Shown: positions 1 to 6,251 of the stretch, in pieces
Numbering within the stretch: the first letter of the stretch is position 1
Layout: the number at the start of each line of letters is the position of its first letter
DNA from: Verrucomicrobiota bacterium
Lineage (GTDB): Bacteria; Verrucomicrobiota; Verrucomicrobiia; Limisphaerales; JAEYXS01
Reading direction: 5' to 3'
DNA length: 17,394 nucleotides
Assembly: GCA_021156225.1 (NCBI GenBank)
Contig: JAJNBN010000009.1
Coordinates: 1-17,394, forward strand
Notes under the pieces: generated by a model
Database searches by the model: none
What the model was told of the DNA's origin: nothing
Seen by the model: only the letters and a program-made list of their open reading frames with translations
Program-made: the position numbers and the translations under genes

Positions 1-829
1 TGCCCGCCGCATACTTCGGAGCCGTGCGCGTGCCGGTGTTCTCGAAATAGGTGAACCCGTCCAGAAACTCACCGCACAAGATGTCCAAGTCGCCGTCTTT
101 ATCGAAGTCGATGAAGTTCGGCGAGGGACAGCCAAAGGTGTCCAGTCGTTTGCCACCCGCTTCGATGAGGAAAGGCTTCGCATATTTCGGCTCCTGCGTG
201 CTGCCTTCATTCTTCAGCACATAGACGATGCCGTGGAGCGGGCCGTTGGTCCATTTGCCCTGCATGTCCCACGCATTGTCCCAGCCATAATGCGCCCAAT
301 CCTCGATGCCCACGGTGAGGTCCAGTTTCCCATCGCCATCATAGTCCACGTAACGCCATTGATTGTGACGAATCTTGTAGAAGTCCGGCTTGCTGCCCAC
401 GACCGTCGTATGCACGCCTTTCGTCGTCGCCGGCAGTTTCACAGCATTGTCCAAACCGGTCTTGAGGAAATCCGGATACTCTTTCTCCGGCGTCAGCACG
501 CGCAAACCGCCATCCACATAGGAAGGCGTGACGTAATGCACCGTCTTGCTGATGCGGCGCGGAGCCTTGAATACCGGCATCTTGTTCTTGGCCGTATCGC
601 CCGTCGTGTTCTCGAAGATATAGACGCCGTTATACGGCTTGTCCGGGCAGGAGACGACGAGGTCGAAATCACCATCGCCATCCGCATCGTATGGCACCGG
701 CCAGGCCCAGAGGCCAACCCCGAGGTCCACGGCGAGCCCGGGGTTGTTGTATTTGATGCGGTCCAGGTTCTGGCCGAAAGCGGCCTGGGCACCGAGCAAA
801 GCACAGGAAAGCCAGCAAATCAGTTTCAT
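1..829 (-). CDS. Exported FG-GAP/VCBS repeat protein (3' end cut by window edge)
   Basis: I translated this by hand from the ATG at 829; the frame stays open for 276 codons to the left edge, so the C-terminus is missing. Residues 1-19 form a signal peptide ending AAFG/Q. Three calcium-binding loops of FG-GAP/VCBS type are visible: DADGDGDFD (about 48-56), DYDGDGKLD (162-170) and DFDKDGDLD (241-249). Strands such as YIFENT, YVLKNE and TYFENTG end the blades, as expected for a beta-propeller. Such proteins are exported and usually bind ligands or surfaces; no catalytic motif is visible. The start codon overlaps the stop of the S51 peptidase gene by ATGA (829-826), so the two are probably translationally coupled and share the divergent promoter near 1700. 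Family assignment is firm, the ligand is unknown. Confidence 0.85.
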   Translation of the reverse strand, partial: MKLICWLSCALLGAQAAFGQNLDRIKYNNPGLAVDLGVGLWAWPVPYDADGDGDFDLVVSCPDKPYNGVYIFENTTGDTAKNKMPVFKAPRRISKTVHYVTPSYVDGGLRVLTPEKEYPDFLKTGLDNAVKLPATTKGVHTTVVGSKPDFYKIRHNQWRYVDYDGDGKLDLTVGIEDWAHYGWDNAWDMQGKWTNGPLHGIVYVLKNEGSTQEPKYAKPFLIEAGGKRLDTFGCPSPNFIDFDKDGDLDILCGEFLDGFTYFENTGTRTAPKYAAG

Positions 830-1656
830 GGTTCGAGTCGTCGGGTTTTCAGATTAAAGCGGTCGCCGGGGCTGAGGAGCAAGTAAGGTTTCTCATCGGC
901 GGCAGGTTTTCGTCGATTGTCGTAGATGCCCACCTTGCTCGCGCCGATGACCTCGCACTGATCTCCTCGCACAACGATGGCAGTATCTTCGTCGATGGCG
1001 ATGCCCAGCAAATGAGGGTGCTTCTCGATGACTGGCACCATGTCGTTCTCTCGTTTGCGGGCGAGCCAATGCTGGTCCACCGCCGTGTCACGCAGGAAAC
1101 CAAAGCCTTTTTCATAACCGGGCGCCATCATGACGGTGTTACCCTCACGCGCACCGCGCACCAGATAGGAACCTTGGATCGTGGCCCCCGCTGAGCTGCC
1201 GCCGATGACGCCACCGCGCTCCAGCACGGCGTGGAAGGCCTTTTCCGTGCGCGTGCCAAGATAAGAATCCACGAATCGCCATTGCCGCCCGCCACCAAAC
1301 CAGACGCCACGTGCCTCCTTCAGCGAGGCCGCGAATTTTTCCGTGTCTGCTTCCTGGCGGTCACGCGTGTGCAGAATAACCAGATTCGTCGCCCCGGCAT
1401 TGCGCAGACTGCGCAAACCGGACCAGTTGTTGCTGTATGACGCCTCCTCTCCGGCCGTAGGCACGACCACGATGAGTGCAGACGGGCCACCGGCCAGTTC
1501 TACAAAGCGTTTCATGATAGAGGCATCCTTGCCACCGCCGCCCACGACGACCAAAGCACCCTTCGCCGGCCCGACAGTCGGCTCAGCAGCGAGCGCGGGC
1601 ATCCAGCCGCAGCACAGCAAAGCAAGCATCACTAACGCGTGCATTGACCGAATCAT
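826..1656 (-). CDS. Secreted cyanophycinase-like peptidase (S51 family)
   Basis: The 276-residue product has S51 (cyanophycinase/dipeptidase E) features. There is a glycine-rich strand ALVVVGGGGKDAS, an FGGGRQWR loop at about 120-127 (cyanophycinases usually have GGDQ here), the nucleophile elbow GGSSAGA with Ser155, and the histidine motif VDQHWLARKR with His196. A GIAIDEDTAIVV strand near 218-229 is also typical. The start at 1656 gives a clean signal peptide (MIRSMHALVML...PALAA/EP) and a leader of about 37 nt from the candidate promoter. An ATG at 1686 is in frame and possible, but would leave almost no leader; 1743 would overlap gntR. Known family members cleave beta-aspartyl or isopeptide bonds. 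The substrate here is unknown, and true cyanophycin degradation is only one option. It is divergent from gntR across a shared operator. Confidence 0.8.
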   Translation of the reverse strand: MIRSMHALVMLALLCCGWMPALAAEPTVGPAKGALVVVGGGGKDASIMKRFVELAGGPSALIVVVPTAGEEASYSNNWSGLRSLRNAGATNLVILHTRDRQEADTEKFAASLKEARGVWFGGGRQWRFVDSYLGTRTEKAFHAVLERGGVIGGSSAGATIQGSYLVRGAREGNTVMMAPGYEKGFGFLRDTAVDQHWLARKRENDMVPVIEKHPHLLGIAIDEDTAIVVRGDQCEVIGASKVGIYDNRRKPAADEKPYLLLSPGDRFNLKTRRLEP

Positions 1657-1679
1657 AGCGACGGTGTTGGTTTGCTTGA

Positions 1680-1707
1680 TTGACATTGGATATCCCACTG
1701 GTATACC
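1680..1707 (+). promoter_or_regulatory. Candidate sigma70-type promoter of the gntR/aldolase operon
   Basis: A perfect -35 box TTGACA (1680-1685) is followed by a 16-bp spacer and TATACC (1702-1707) as -10. Transcription would start near 1714, giving a leader of about 28 nt before the gntR ATG at 1742. The -10 box lies inside the CTGGTATACCAG palindrome, so autorepression is the simplest reading. Confidence 0.5.
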
Positions 1708-1709
1708 AG
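1698..1709. promoter_or_regulatory. Perfect palindromic operator, probable GntR/FCD regulator site
   Basis: CTGGTATACCAG is a perfect 12-bp inverted repeat in the 85-bp gap between the S51 peptidase gene (minus) and the gntR gene (plus). The core TGGTATACCA matches the operator style of FCD-type GntR regulators such as UxuR/ExuR, and the GGTATA half-site resembles NanR boxes (family knowledge, from memory). I saw no second copy in the window. It covers the -10 hexamers of both divergent candidate promoters, which suggests repression of both transcripts by the adjacent regulator. Binding is inferred. Confidence 0.65.
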
Positions 1710-1727
1710 CAGCACATCTCAAGTAAA
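1700..1727 (-). promoter_or_regulatory. Candidate divergent promoter for the S51 peptidase/FG-GAP genes
   Basis: Reading the minus strand, TTTACT (1727-1722) is separated by 16 bp from TATACC (1705-1700). The -35 is weak (4 of 6). The -10 is the mirror copy of the plus-strand -10, within the same palindrome. This places transcription start near 1693 and favours translation of the peptidase from 1656 over 1686. Confidence 0.3.
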
Positions 1728-1741
1728 GCGAAACCTGAACC

Positions 1742-2548
1742 ATGCGCGCCCCTTCACTACGGAAACAGGCTTACGACCATTTGCAGCGGAAAATCCTTGC
1801 CGGTGAACTGACCGCCGGAACGGTAGTCTCCGAGCAGTCCATCGCCAGCGAGATCGGCATGAGTCGCACGCCCGTGCGTGAGGCCATCCGCGACTTGGAG
1901 CAGGAAGGTGTTCTCGAGCAAGTGCCCCGCTACGGCACCATCGTGAAGGAGTTGCAACGCCGCGACCTGACGGAGCTGTATGAACTGCGCGAGGCGTTGG
2001 AGCCCTTCGCCGTCGCCCAAGCTGCCGGGAAACTGCCGACCGAAGAACTGACCAAACTCAAGCGCTTCTGCGATGAGATCGCCATTTTGATCCAGGAACT
2101 GACCGAGACGCGTCGCCCTGCCCTTGATGCCGCGCAGATGCGGCGGTTGCTATCGGCTGATCTGGGATTTCACCTCGTGTTATTACGGGCAGCGGGTAAT
2201 CGCCGCCTCATGAAGATCGTCACGGATTCGCGCTTGCTGACGGGTGTTTTCGGCACGCCTCGTCAGGAACATACCACGGCCGTGCTCAAGGAGACGCTGG
2301 ATTATCACACGCAGATCTTGAAAGCGGTGGAATCCGGCAATCAGGACCGTGCGCGCAAACTGATGGCCGAGCATATCCGTCTGAGCCGCCAGCAATCACT
2401 GGAACACTACGACCGGCTGCATAATGAAAGTGATACGCGCACGGTGTCGCTCGGGCTGCCCGACGATCTGCTGGAGGAGCTGAACCGCATCGAAAGCGGT
2501 GAAGGCGAGAAGCCCGCCGCCCGCAAACCGCGCCGTCGCGCCGCTTGA
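1742..2548 (+). CDS. GntR-family transcriptional regulator, FCD (FadR) subfamily
   Basis: This 268-residue protein has an N-terminal winged helix (residues 4-70). The recognition-helix region SIASEIGMSRTPVREAIRDL is followed by a wing ending in VPRYGTIV. The all-helical FCD ligand domain covers about 76-220. Its metal-binding pattern is intact as far as I can see: Asp140, His144 (FHLVLLRAAGN), His189 and His211, which in the family coordinate a metal that helps bind carboxylate sugars or acids. A 40-residue tail with a basic end (KPAARKPRRRAA) is longer than usual. It heads the catabolic operon and has a perfect palindrome over its own promoter, so it probably represses itself, the operon and the divergent gene pair until an acidic sugar or its breakdown product binds. 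The effector is inferred from context; a NanR-like role is plausible but not proven. Confidence 0.9.
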   Translation: MRAPSLRKQAYDHLQRKILAGELTAGTVVSEQSIASEIGMSRTPVREAIRDLEQEGVLEQVPRYGTIVKELQRRDLTELYELREALEPFAVAQAAGKLPTEELTKLKRFCDEIAILIQELTETRRPALDAAQMRRLLSADLGFHLVLLRAAGNRRLMKIVTDSRLLTGVFGTPRQEHTTAVLKETLDYHTQILKAVESGNQDRARKLMAEHIRLSRQQSLEHYDRLHNESDTRTVSLGLPDDLLEELNRIESGEGEKPAARKPRRRAA

Positions 2549-2568
2549 ATAGCATGAGCCGCCCCTCT

Positions 2569-2683
2569 GTAGCGCAGGTTGTCAACCTGCTGTGTCGCCG
2601 ACTGGCAGTCGGCAGACGCTACGACTATTTCACGGCTCGCAGATCACCGATCTGCGACACAGCAGACTGCCAGTCTGCGCTAC
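2569..2683. repeat. Composite palindromic repeat: four short hairpins inside nested inverted repeats
   Basis: The 157-bp gap between gntR and the aldolase gene holds four tight hairpins in a row: GCAGGTT/AACCTGC (2574-2590), GCCGACTG/CAGTCGGC (2597-2613), CGCAGATC/GATCTGCG (2638-2656) and GCAGACTG/CAGTCTGC (2662-2678). They are enclosed by an outer inverted repeat GTAGCGCAG (2569-2577) / CTGCGCTAC (2675-2683) and an inner one GCTGTGTCGC (2589-2598) / GCGACACAGC (2654-2663). The architecture is that of a REP/MITE-like dispersed element. I recall similar elements in verrucomicrobial genomes, but copy number cannot be judged here. As RNA it could attenuate or stabilise the message downstream of gntR; there is no U-tract, so it is not a standard terminator. 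Confidence 0.8.
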
Positions 2684-2705
2684 GACCAGTAACTCTGATT
2701 TGTTC

Positions 2706-3635
2706 ATGATTCACTCCCCCTCAACTCCCATGCTGCGCGGCATTGTCCCGCCAGTCGTCACTCCTTTGCTTGACCGTGATACGCTTGATGTCGCCGGGCT
2801 GGAACGCCTGGTCGAACACTTGATTGCGGGTGGCGTGGCTGGCTTGTTTGTTCTGGGCACCACGGGTGAAGCGCCCAGCTTGAGCTATCGCCTGCGCCGC
2901 GAGATGGTGGAGCGCACCACGAAACTGGTGAAAGGCCGCGTGCCGGTGCTGGTGGGTATCACGGATACGGCGTTTGTGGAATCGCTCGCGCTGGCCAAGT
3001 TCTCGGCGGATTGCGGCACACAAGCGGTCGTGACTTCAGCGCCGTTCTACTTTGCGGCGGGCCAGCCGGAGCTTTCGGAGTATATCGAGCATCTCGTGAC
3101 GGAATTGCCCCTGCCCCTCTTCCTCTACAACATGCCGGCGCTGACGAAGGTGAGCTTCGAGCTGGGTACGGTGCGGCGGGCGTTGGACCTCAAGGGCATC
3201 ATCGGCATCAAGGACAGCTCGGGCGACATGATCTATTTCCATCGCCTGCTGGAACTGTCAAAGCAACGGCCCGACTGGAGCGTGCTGATCGGGCCCGAGG
3301 AACTTACTCCCGAAGCCGTTTTGCTCGGGGGGCACGGCGGGGTGAATGGCGGGGCGAACTTGAATCCCCGCCTCTACGTGGATCTTTACAAGGCGGCGGT
3401 GGCGCAAGATCTCACGAGCGTGCGCAAGCTGCATGCGGAAGTGATGAAGCTGGCGGGAAACATCTACACCGTGGGCAAGCATCGCTCGGCGCTCATCAAA
3501 GGCTTGAAGTGCGCGCTCTCGCTCATGGGCATCTGCCATGATGCGCTGGCCGAACCGTTCCAAAGTTTTCGTGAACCCGAACGCGCGCTTATCCGTGAAC
3601 GGATGATTGCCCTGGGCCTGCAACCCGTGAAATAA
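2706..3635 (+). CDS. Pyruvate-dependent aldolase of the DapA/NanA family, probable N-acetylneuraminate lyase-like enzyme
   Basis: The 309-residue product is a (beta/alpha)8 class I aldolase. It shows the GTTGE carboxylate-binding motif (51-55), catalytic Tyr141 in LYNMPALT, the Schiff-base Lys169 in GIIGIKDSSGD, and a GGVNGGANLNP loop near 211-221. The YNxPALT stretch resembles NanA, while GTTGE (rather than GSTGE) is closer to DapA-type members. Sequence alone therefore does not fix the substrate. It sits 18 bp upstream of a sialidase-like gene and behind a GntR/FCD regulator, with a symporter further on. This argues for cleavage of sialic acid or another 2-keto-3-deoxy acid to pyruvate plus an aldose or acyl-amino sugar, not for lysine synthesis. 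The start at 2706 is chosen because codons upstream translate the hairpin repeat; ATG 2730 (MLRGIVPP) is an equally good alternative. Confidence 0.85.
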   Translation: MIHSPSTPMLRGIVPPVVTPLLDRDTLDVAGLERLVEHLIAGGVAGLFVLGTTGEAPSLSYRLRREMVERTTKLVKGRVPVLVGITDTAFVESLALAKFSADCGTQAVVTSAPFYFAAGQPELSEYIEHLVTELPLPLFLYNMPALTKVSFELGTVRRALDLKGIIGIKDSSGDMIYFHRLLELSKQRPDWSVLIGPEELTPEAVLLGGHGGVNGGANLNPRLYVDLYKAAVAQDLTSVRKLHAEVMKLAGNIYTVGKHRSALIKGLKCALSLMGICHDALAEPFQSFREPERALIRERMIALGLQPVK

Positions 3636-3653
3636 TCCATCATCCAGCAACAC

Positions 3654-4727
3654 ATGAAGACCTCGCTATTATTGGGCGCTTTCCTTACCCTGACGGCGCA
3701 GCTTATGGCCGCCGATCTGACCACACAGCCCGGCTATCTCAAAGGCGAGCTCATCTATGAGACTGCGCCGTTCCCGTCGTGTCATGCGTCCACCATCGTG
3801 GAGTCCAAGGGCGGCTTGGTCGCCGCGTGGTTCGGTGGCACGAAGGAAAGCGATCCCGATGTGGGCATCTGGTTGTCGCGCCACGAAGAGGGCAAGTGGG
3901 CGACGCCGGTGGAGGTGGTGAATGGTGTGCAGAAAAATCCCGCGGAAGGAAAGCCCAAGCGTTATGCCTGCTGGAATCCGGTTTTGTTTCAGCCCAAGGA
4001 TGGGCCGCTCATGCTCTTCTATAAGGTCGGTCCGACACCCAGCACTTGGTGGGGCATGCTGACAACGAGCGAGGATGGCGGGAAGACGTGGGCTGAGCCG
4101 TGGTATCTGCCGAATGGTTTGCTGGGCCCCATCAAAAACAAACCGGTGCAACTGAAGAACGGGGACATCTTATGTCCGACGAGCAGCGAGCATGATGGCT
4201 GGCGCGTGCATTTCGAACGCAGCAGCGATCTGGGCAAAACGTGGACGAAGTCCTGGCCGGTGAATGATGGACAGAAGATCGGAGCCATCCAGCCGAGCGT
4301 TTTATTTCTCGGTGATGAAAGGCTCATGGCGATCGGTCGCACGAAACAGAAGCATGTCTTTCAGGTGACGTCCGAAGATAATGGAAAGACTTGGGGCGAG
4401 ATGAGTTTGACGGCGTTGCCGAATCCGAACTCCGGCACGGATGCGGTGACTTTAAAGGATGGGCGGCATCTCTTGGTTTATAATCATACGGAGCGCGGGC
4501 GCTCGCCGTTGAATCTCGCGGTCTCGAAGGACGGCAAGACGTGGCAGGCTGCGCTCACGTTGGAAGATGAACCAAAAGCGGAGTTCAGTTATCCCGCCAT
4601 CATCCAGACAAGCGACGGACTGGTTCATATCACCTATACGTGGAAGCGGCTGCGCGTGAAGCATGTGGTGGTGGACCCGAAGAAGTTGGAACTGCGGGAG
4701 ATGGTGAATGGCGTGTGGCCGAAGTAA
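3654..4727 (+). CDS. Exported sialidase-like BNR/Asp-box protein
   Basis: The 357-residue product begins with a signal peptide (cut near LMA/AD). It has four Asp boxes: SEDGGKTW (139-146), SSDLGKTW (190-197), SEDNGKTW (240-247) and the shorter SKDGKTW (291-297), the mark of a six-bladed sialidase propeller. The N-terminal PSCHASTIVE...AAWFGGTKESDPDVGIW block and the FSYPAII..DG..HITYTW block near the C-terminus match the 'sialidase family' BNR_2 group (PF13088 by memory). The classical GH33 FRIP motif is not seen, so true sialidase activity is not assured; cleavage of another acidic or deoxy sugar is possible. It lies 18 bp after the aldolase gene and 21 bp before the sulfatase gene, which fits release of the aldolase's substrate outside the cytoplasm. 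Confidence 0.82.
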   Translation: MKTSLLLGAFLTLTAQLMAADLTTQPGYLKGELIYETAPFPSCHASTIVESKGGLVAAWFGGTKESDPDVGIWLSRHEEGKWATPVEVVNGVQKNPAEGKPKRYACWNPVLFQPKDGPLMLFYKVGPTPSTWWGMLTTSEDGGKTWAEPWYLPNGLLGPIKNKPVQLKNGDILCPTSSEHDGWRVHFERSSDLGKTWTKSWPVNDGQKIGAIQPSVLFLGDERLMAIGRTKQKHVFQVTSEDNGKTWGEMSLTALPNPNSGTDAVTLKDGRHLLVYNHTERGRSPLNLAVSKDGKTWQAALTLEDEPKAEFSYPAIIQTSDGLVHITYTWKRLRVKHVVVDPKKLELREMVNGVWPK

Positions 4728-4748
4728 ATCGAGAACATTGTAACCGCT

Positions 4749-6245
4749 ATGTTACGTCTCACCCCTCACCCCAACCCTCTCCCCTCTAAGGGAAGAGGGA
4801 GAAGAAGCACATACGGGTTCGTTTGTTTACTGGCCGCATTGTCGCTGCTCGTTTCATGGCAAGGGATAGCGGCGGAGGGGAGGCCGAATGTGTTGTTCAT
4901 CGCGGCGGACGATCTGCGGAATGATCTCGGCTGTTACGGGCATCCCCTGGTGAAGACGCCGAATTTGGACCGGCTGGCTAAGCGTAGCACGCTTTTTCAG
5001 CGGGCGTACTGCCAGCAGGCCGTTTGCAATCCTTCGCGGGCCTCACTGATGACCGGTTTGCGGCCGGATACCCTGCGCATCTGGGACCTGCCCACGCATT
5101 TTCGCGACACGACACCCGATACGGTAACGTTGCCGCAGCATTTCAAGAATCACGGTTACTTCACGCAGAACATCGGGAAGATTTTCCACAATTGGATCCA
5201 TGAAGTGCAGGGCGATCCGGTTTCGTGGAGCGTACCGGCGGAGATGCATTTTGATAATCACAACAAGGATGTGCCCGTGGTAGAGGGCACACTGCCGCCC
5301 AATCTGGCGAAAGATCTGAAATGCCAGATGTATGACGTGCCGGATGAAGCGTATTTCGACGGGCGTGTCGCGGCGAGGGCGGTGACGGCATTGCGCGAGC
5401 TGAAGCAAAAGCAAGAGCCGTTCTTTCTGGCCGTTGGTTTCTGGAAACCACATTCCCCCTTCAACGCGCCGAAGAAATATTGGGACATGTACAAACGGGA
5501 GGAGATTCCCCCGCCGCCGAATCCGTACTGGCCCAAGGACACGGATCGCGTGGCGTGGCATAACAGCCGCGAGATACTTTCGGACAAGCAACGTCCGCTC
5601 ACACCCGAGGCGGTGCAGGAGATACGGCACGGTTATCTGGCGAACATAACTTACATGGACGCGCAGATAGGCAAGGTGCTGGATGAACTCGAGAAGCTAA
5701 AGCTTACGGACAACACGATCATCGTCTTCTGGTCGGATCACGGCTACCATCTCGGCGAGCATACGCTGTGGGCGAAGACCTCGACCTTTGAACTGGATGC
5801 CCGGGTGCCGCTGATGATCGCTGCACCCAAGGCAAAGGCCCAAGGCACTTCCGCGAATGCACCAGTGGAGTTGCTTGATATGTACCCCACACTGGTGGAT
5901 TTGTGCGGTTTGCCGGCGGTGAAAGGTCTGGAGGGAGCCAGCCTTGTGCCCGTGCTCAACAATCCGAAGGCGCAGGTAAAGCCGGCGGCCATCACGCAAC
6001 ATCCGCGTCCGGCGTATTACAAAGGTGCACCCGAAACGATGGGCTACTCGGCCCGCACCGAGCGCTGGCGCTATACCGAATGGCGGAACTGGAAGACTGG
6101 TGCGGTCGTCGCCCGTGAACTGTATGACCATGATAAGGACCCTCTGGAAACGGTGAACGTGGCGGGTGACGCCAAGAATAAAGAAACACTGGCCACTATG
6201 GCGAAACATCTGCTACCGGCCATCAAGCTGCCTGCCGCCCGTTAA
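4749..6245 (+). CDS. Exported sulfatase, iduronate-2-sulfatase-like
   Basis: The 498-residue type I sulfatase has the formylglycine motif CNPSRASLMTG (Cys93), metal-binding Asp54-Asp55 in FIAADDLRND, a late SDHGYHLGEHTLWAKTS block (about 329-345) and a GKIFHNW segment. These features, with FFLAVGFWKPHSPF, resemble human iduronate-2-sulfatase and the bacterial S1_7 group (from memory). The modified Cys requires a formylglycine-generating enzyme, not present here. The N-terminus is odd: residues 4-18 are encoded by a dispersed palindromic repeat, and the hydrophobic signal core FVCLLAALSLLVSW follows, with a cut likely at GIAA/EG. No other in-frame ATG exists before the signal core, so 4749 is kept. 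Its operon place suggests removal of sulfate from the glycan before or after sialidase-like cleavage. Confidence 0.9.
   Translation: MLRLTPHPNPLPSKGRGRRSTYGFVCLLAALSLLVSWQGIAAEGRPNVLFIAADDLRNDLGCYGHPLVKTPNLDRLAKRSTLFQRAYCQQAVCNPSRASLMTGLRPDTLRIWDLPTHFRDTTPDTVTLPQHFKNHGYFTQNIGKIFHNWIHEVQGDPVSWSVPAEMHFDNHNKDVPVVEGTLPPNLAKDLKCQMYDVPDEAYFDGRVAARAVTALRELKQKQEPFFLAVGFWKPHSPFNAPKKYWDMYKREEIPPPPNPYWPKDTDRVAWHNSREILSDKQRPLTPEAVQEIRHGYLANITYMDAQIGKVLDELEKLKLTDNTIIVFWSDHGYHLGEHTLWAKTSTFELDARVPLMIAAPKAKAQGTSANAPVELLDMYPTLVDLCGLPAVKGLEGASLVPVLNNPKAQVKPAAITQHPRPAYYKGAPETMGYSARTERWRYTEWRNWKTGAVVARELYDHDKDPLETVNVAGDAKNKETLATMAKHLLPAIKLPAAR
4761..4803. repeat. Dispersed palindromic repeat encoding 'TPHPNPLP' within the sulfatase start
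   Basis: The stretch contains CTCACCCCAACCCTCTCC and then a hairpin with arms CCCTCT (4775-4780) and AGAGGG (4794-4799). The stem continues inward through CCCT/AGGG (4782-4785 / 4789-4792) with one mismatch. This C-rich element, which translates as TPHPNPLPSKGRG, is known to me as a common dispersed repeat in many unrelated bacterial genomes. Here it overlaps the first codons of the sulfatase gene in an open frame. Confidence 0.7.
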
Positions 6246-6251
6246 CAAAAC

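Noticed and set aside
233..886. Long plus-strand frame opposite the FG-GAP gene
   Set aside because: His/Arg/Val-rich shadow translation. The minus strand carries a signal peptide and three calcium-loop motifs in frame.
2569..2683. CRISPR-like array
   Set aside because: The units are palindromes of different sequence and there are no equal spacers or cas genes; it is a composite hairpin element.
3011..3541. Plus-strand frame inside the aldolase gene
   Set aside because: Gly/Arg-rich out-of-frame shadow; the aldolase frame keeps its catalytic Tyr and Lys across the whole span.
2706..3635. Lysine-pathway dihydrodipicolinate synthase (dapA)
   Set aside because: The motifs alone would allow it, but the GntR/FCD, sialidase-like, sulfatase and symporter neighbours point to sugar-acid catabolism. 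Kept as an alternative, not as the call.
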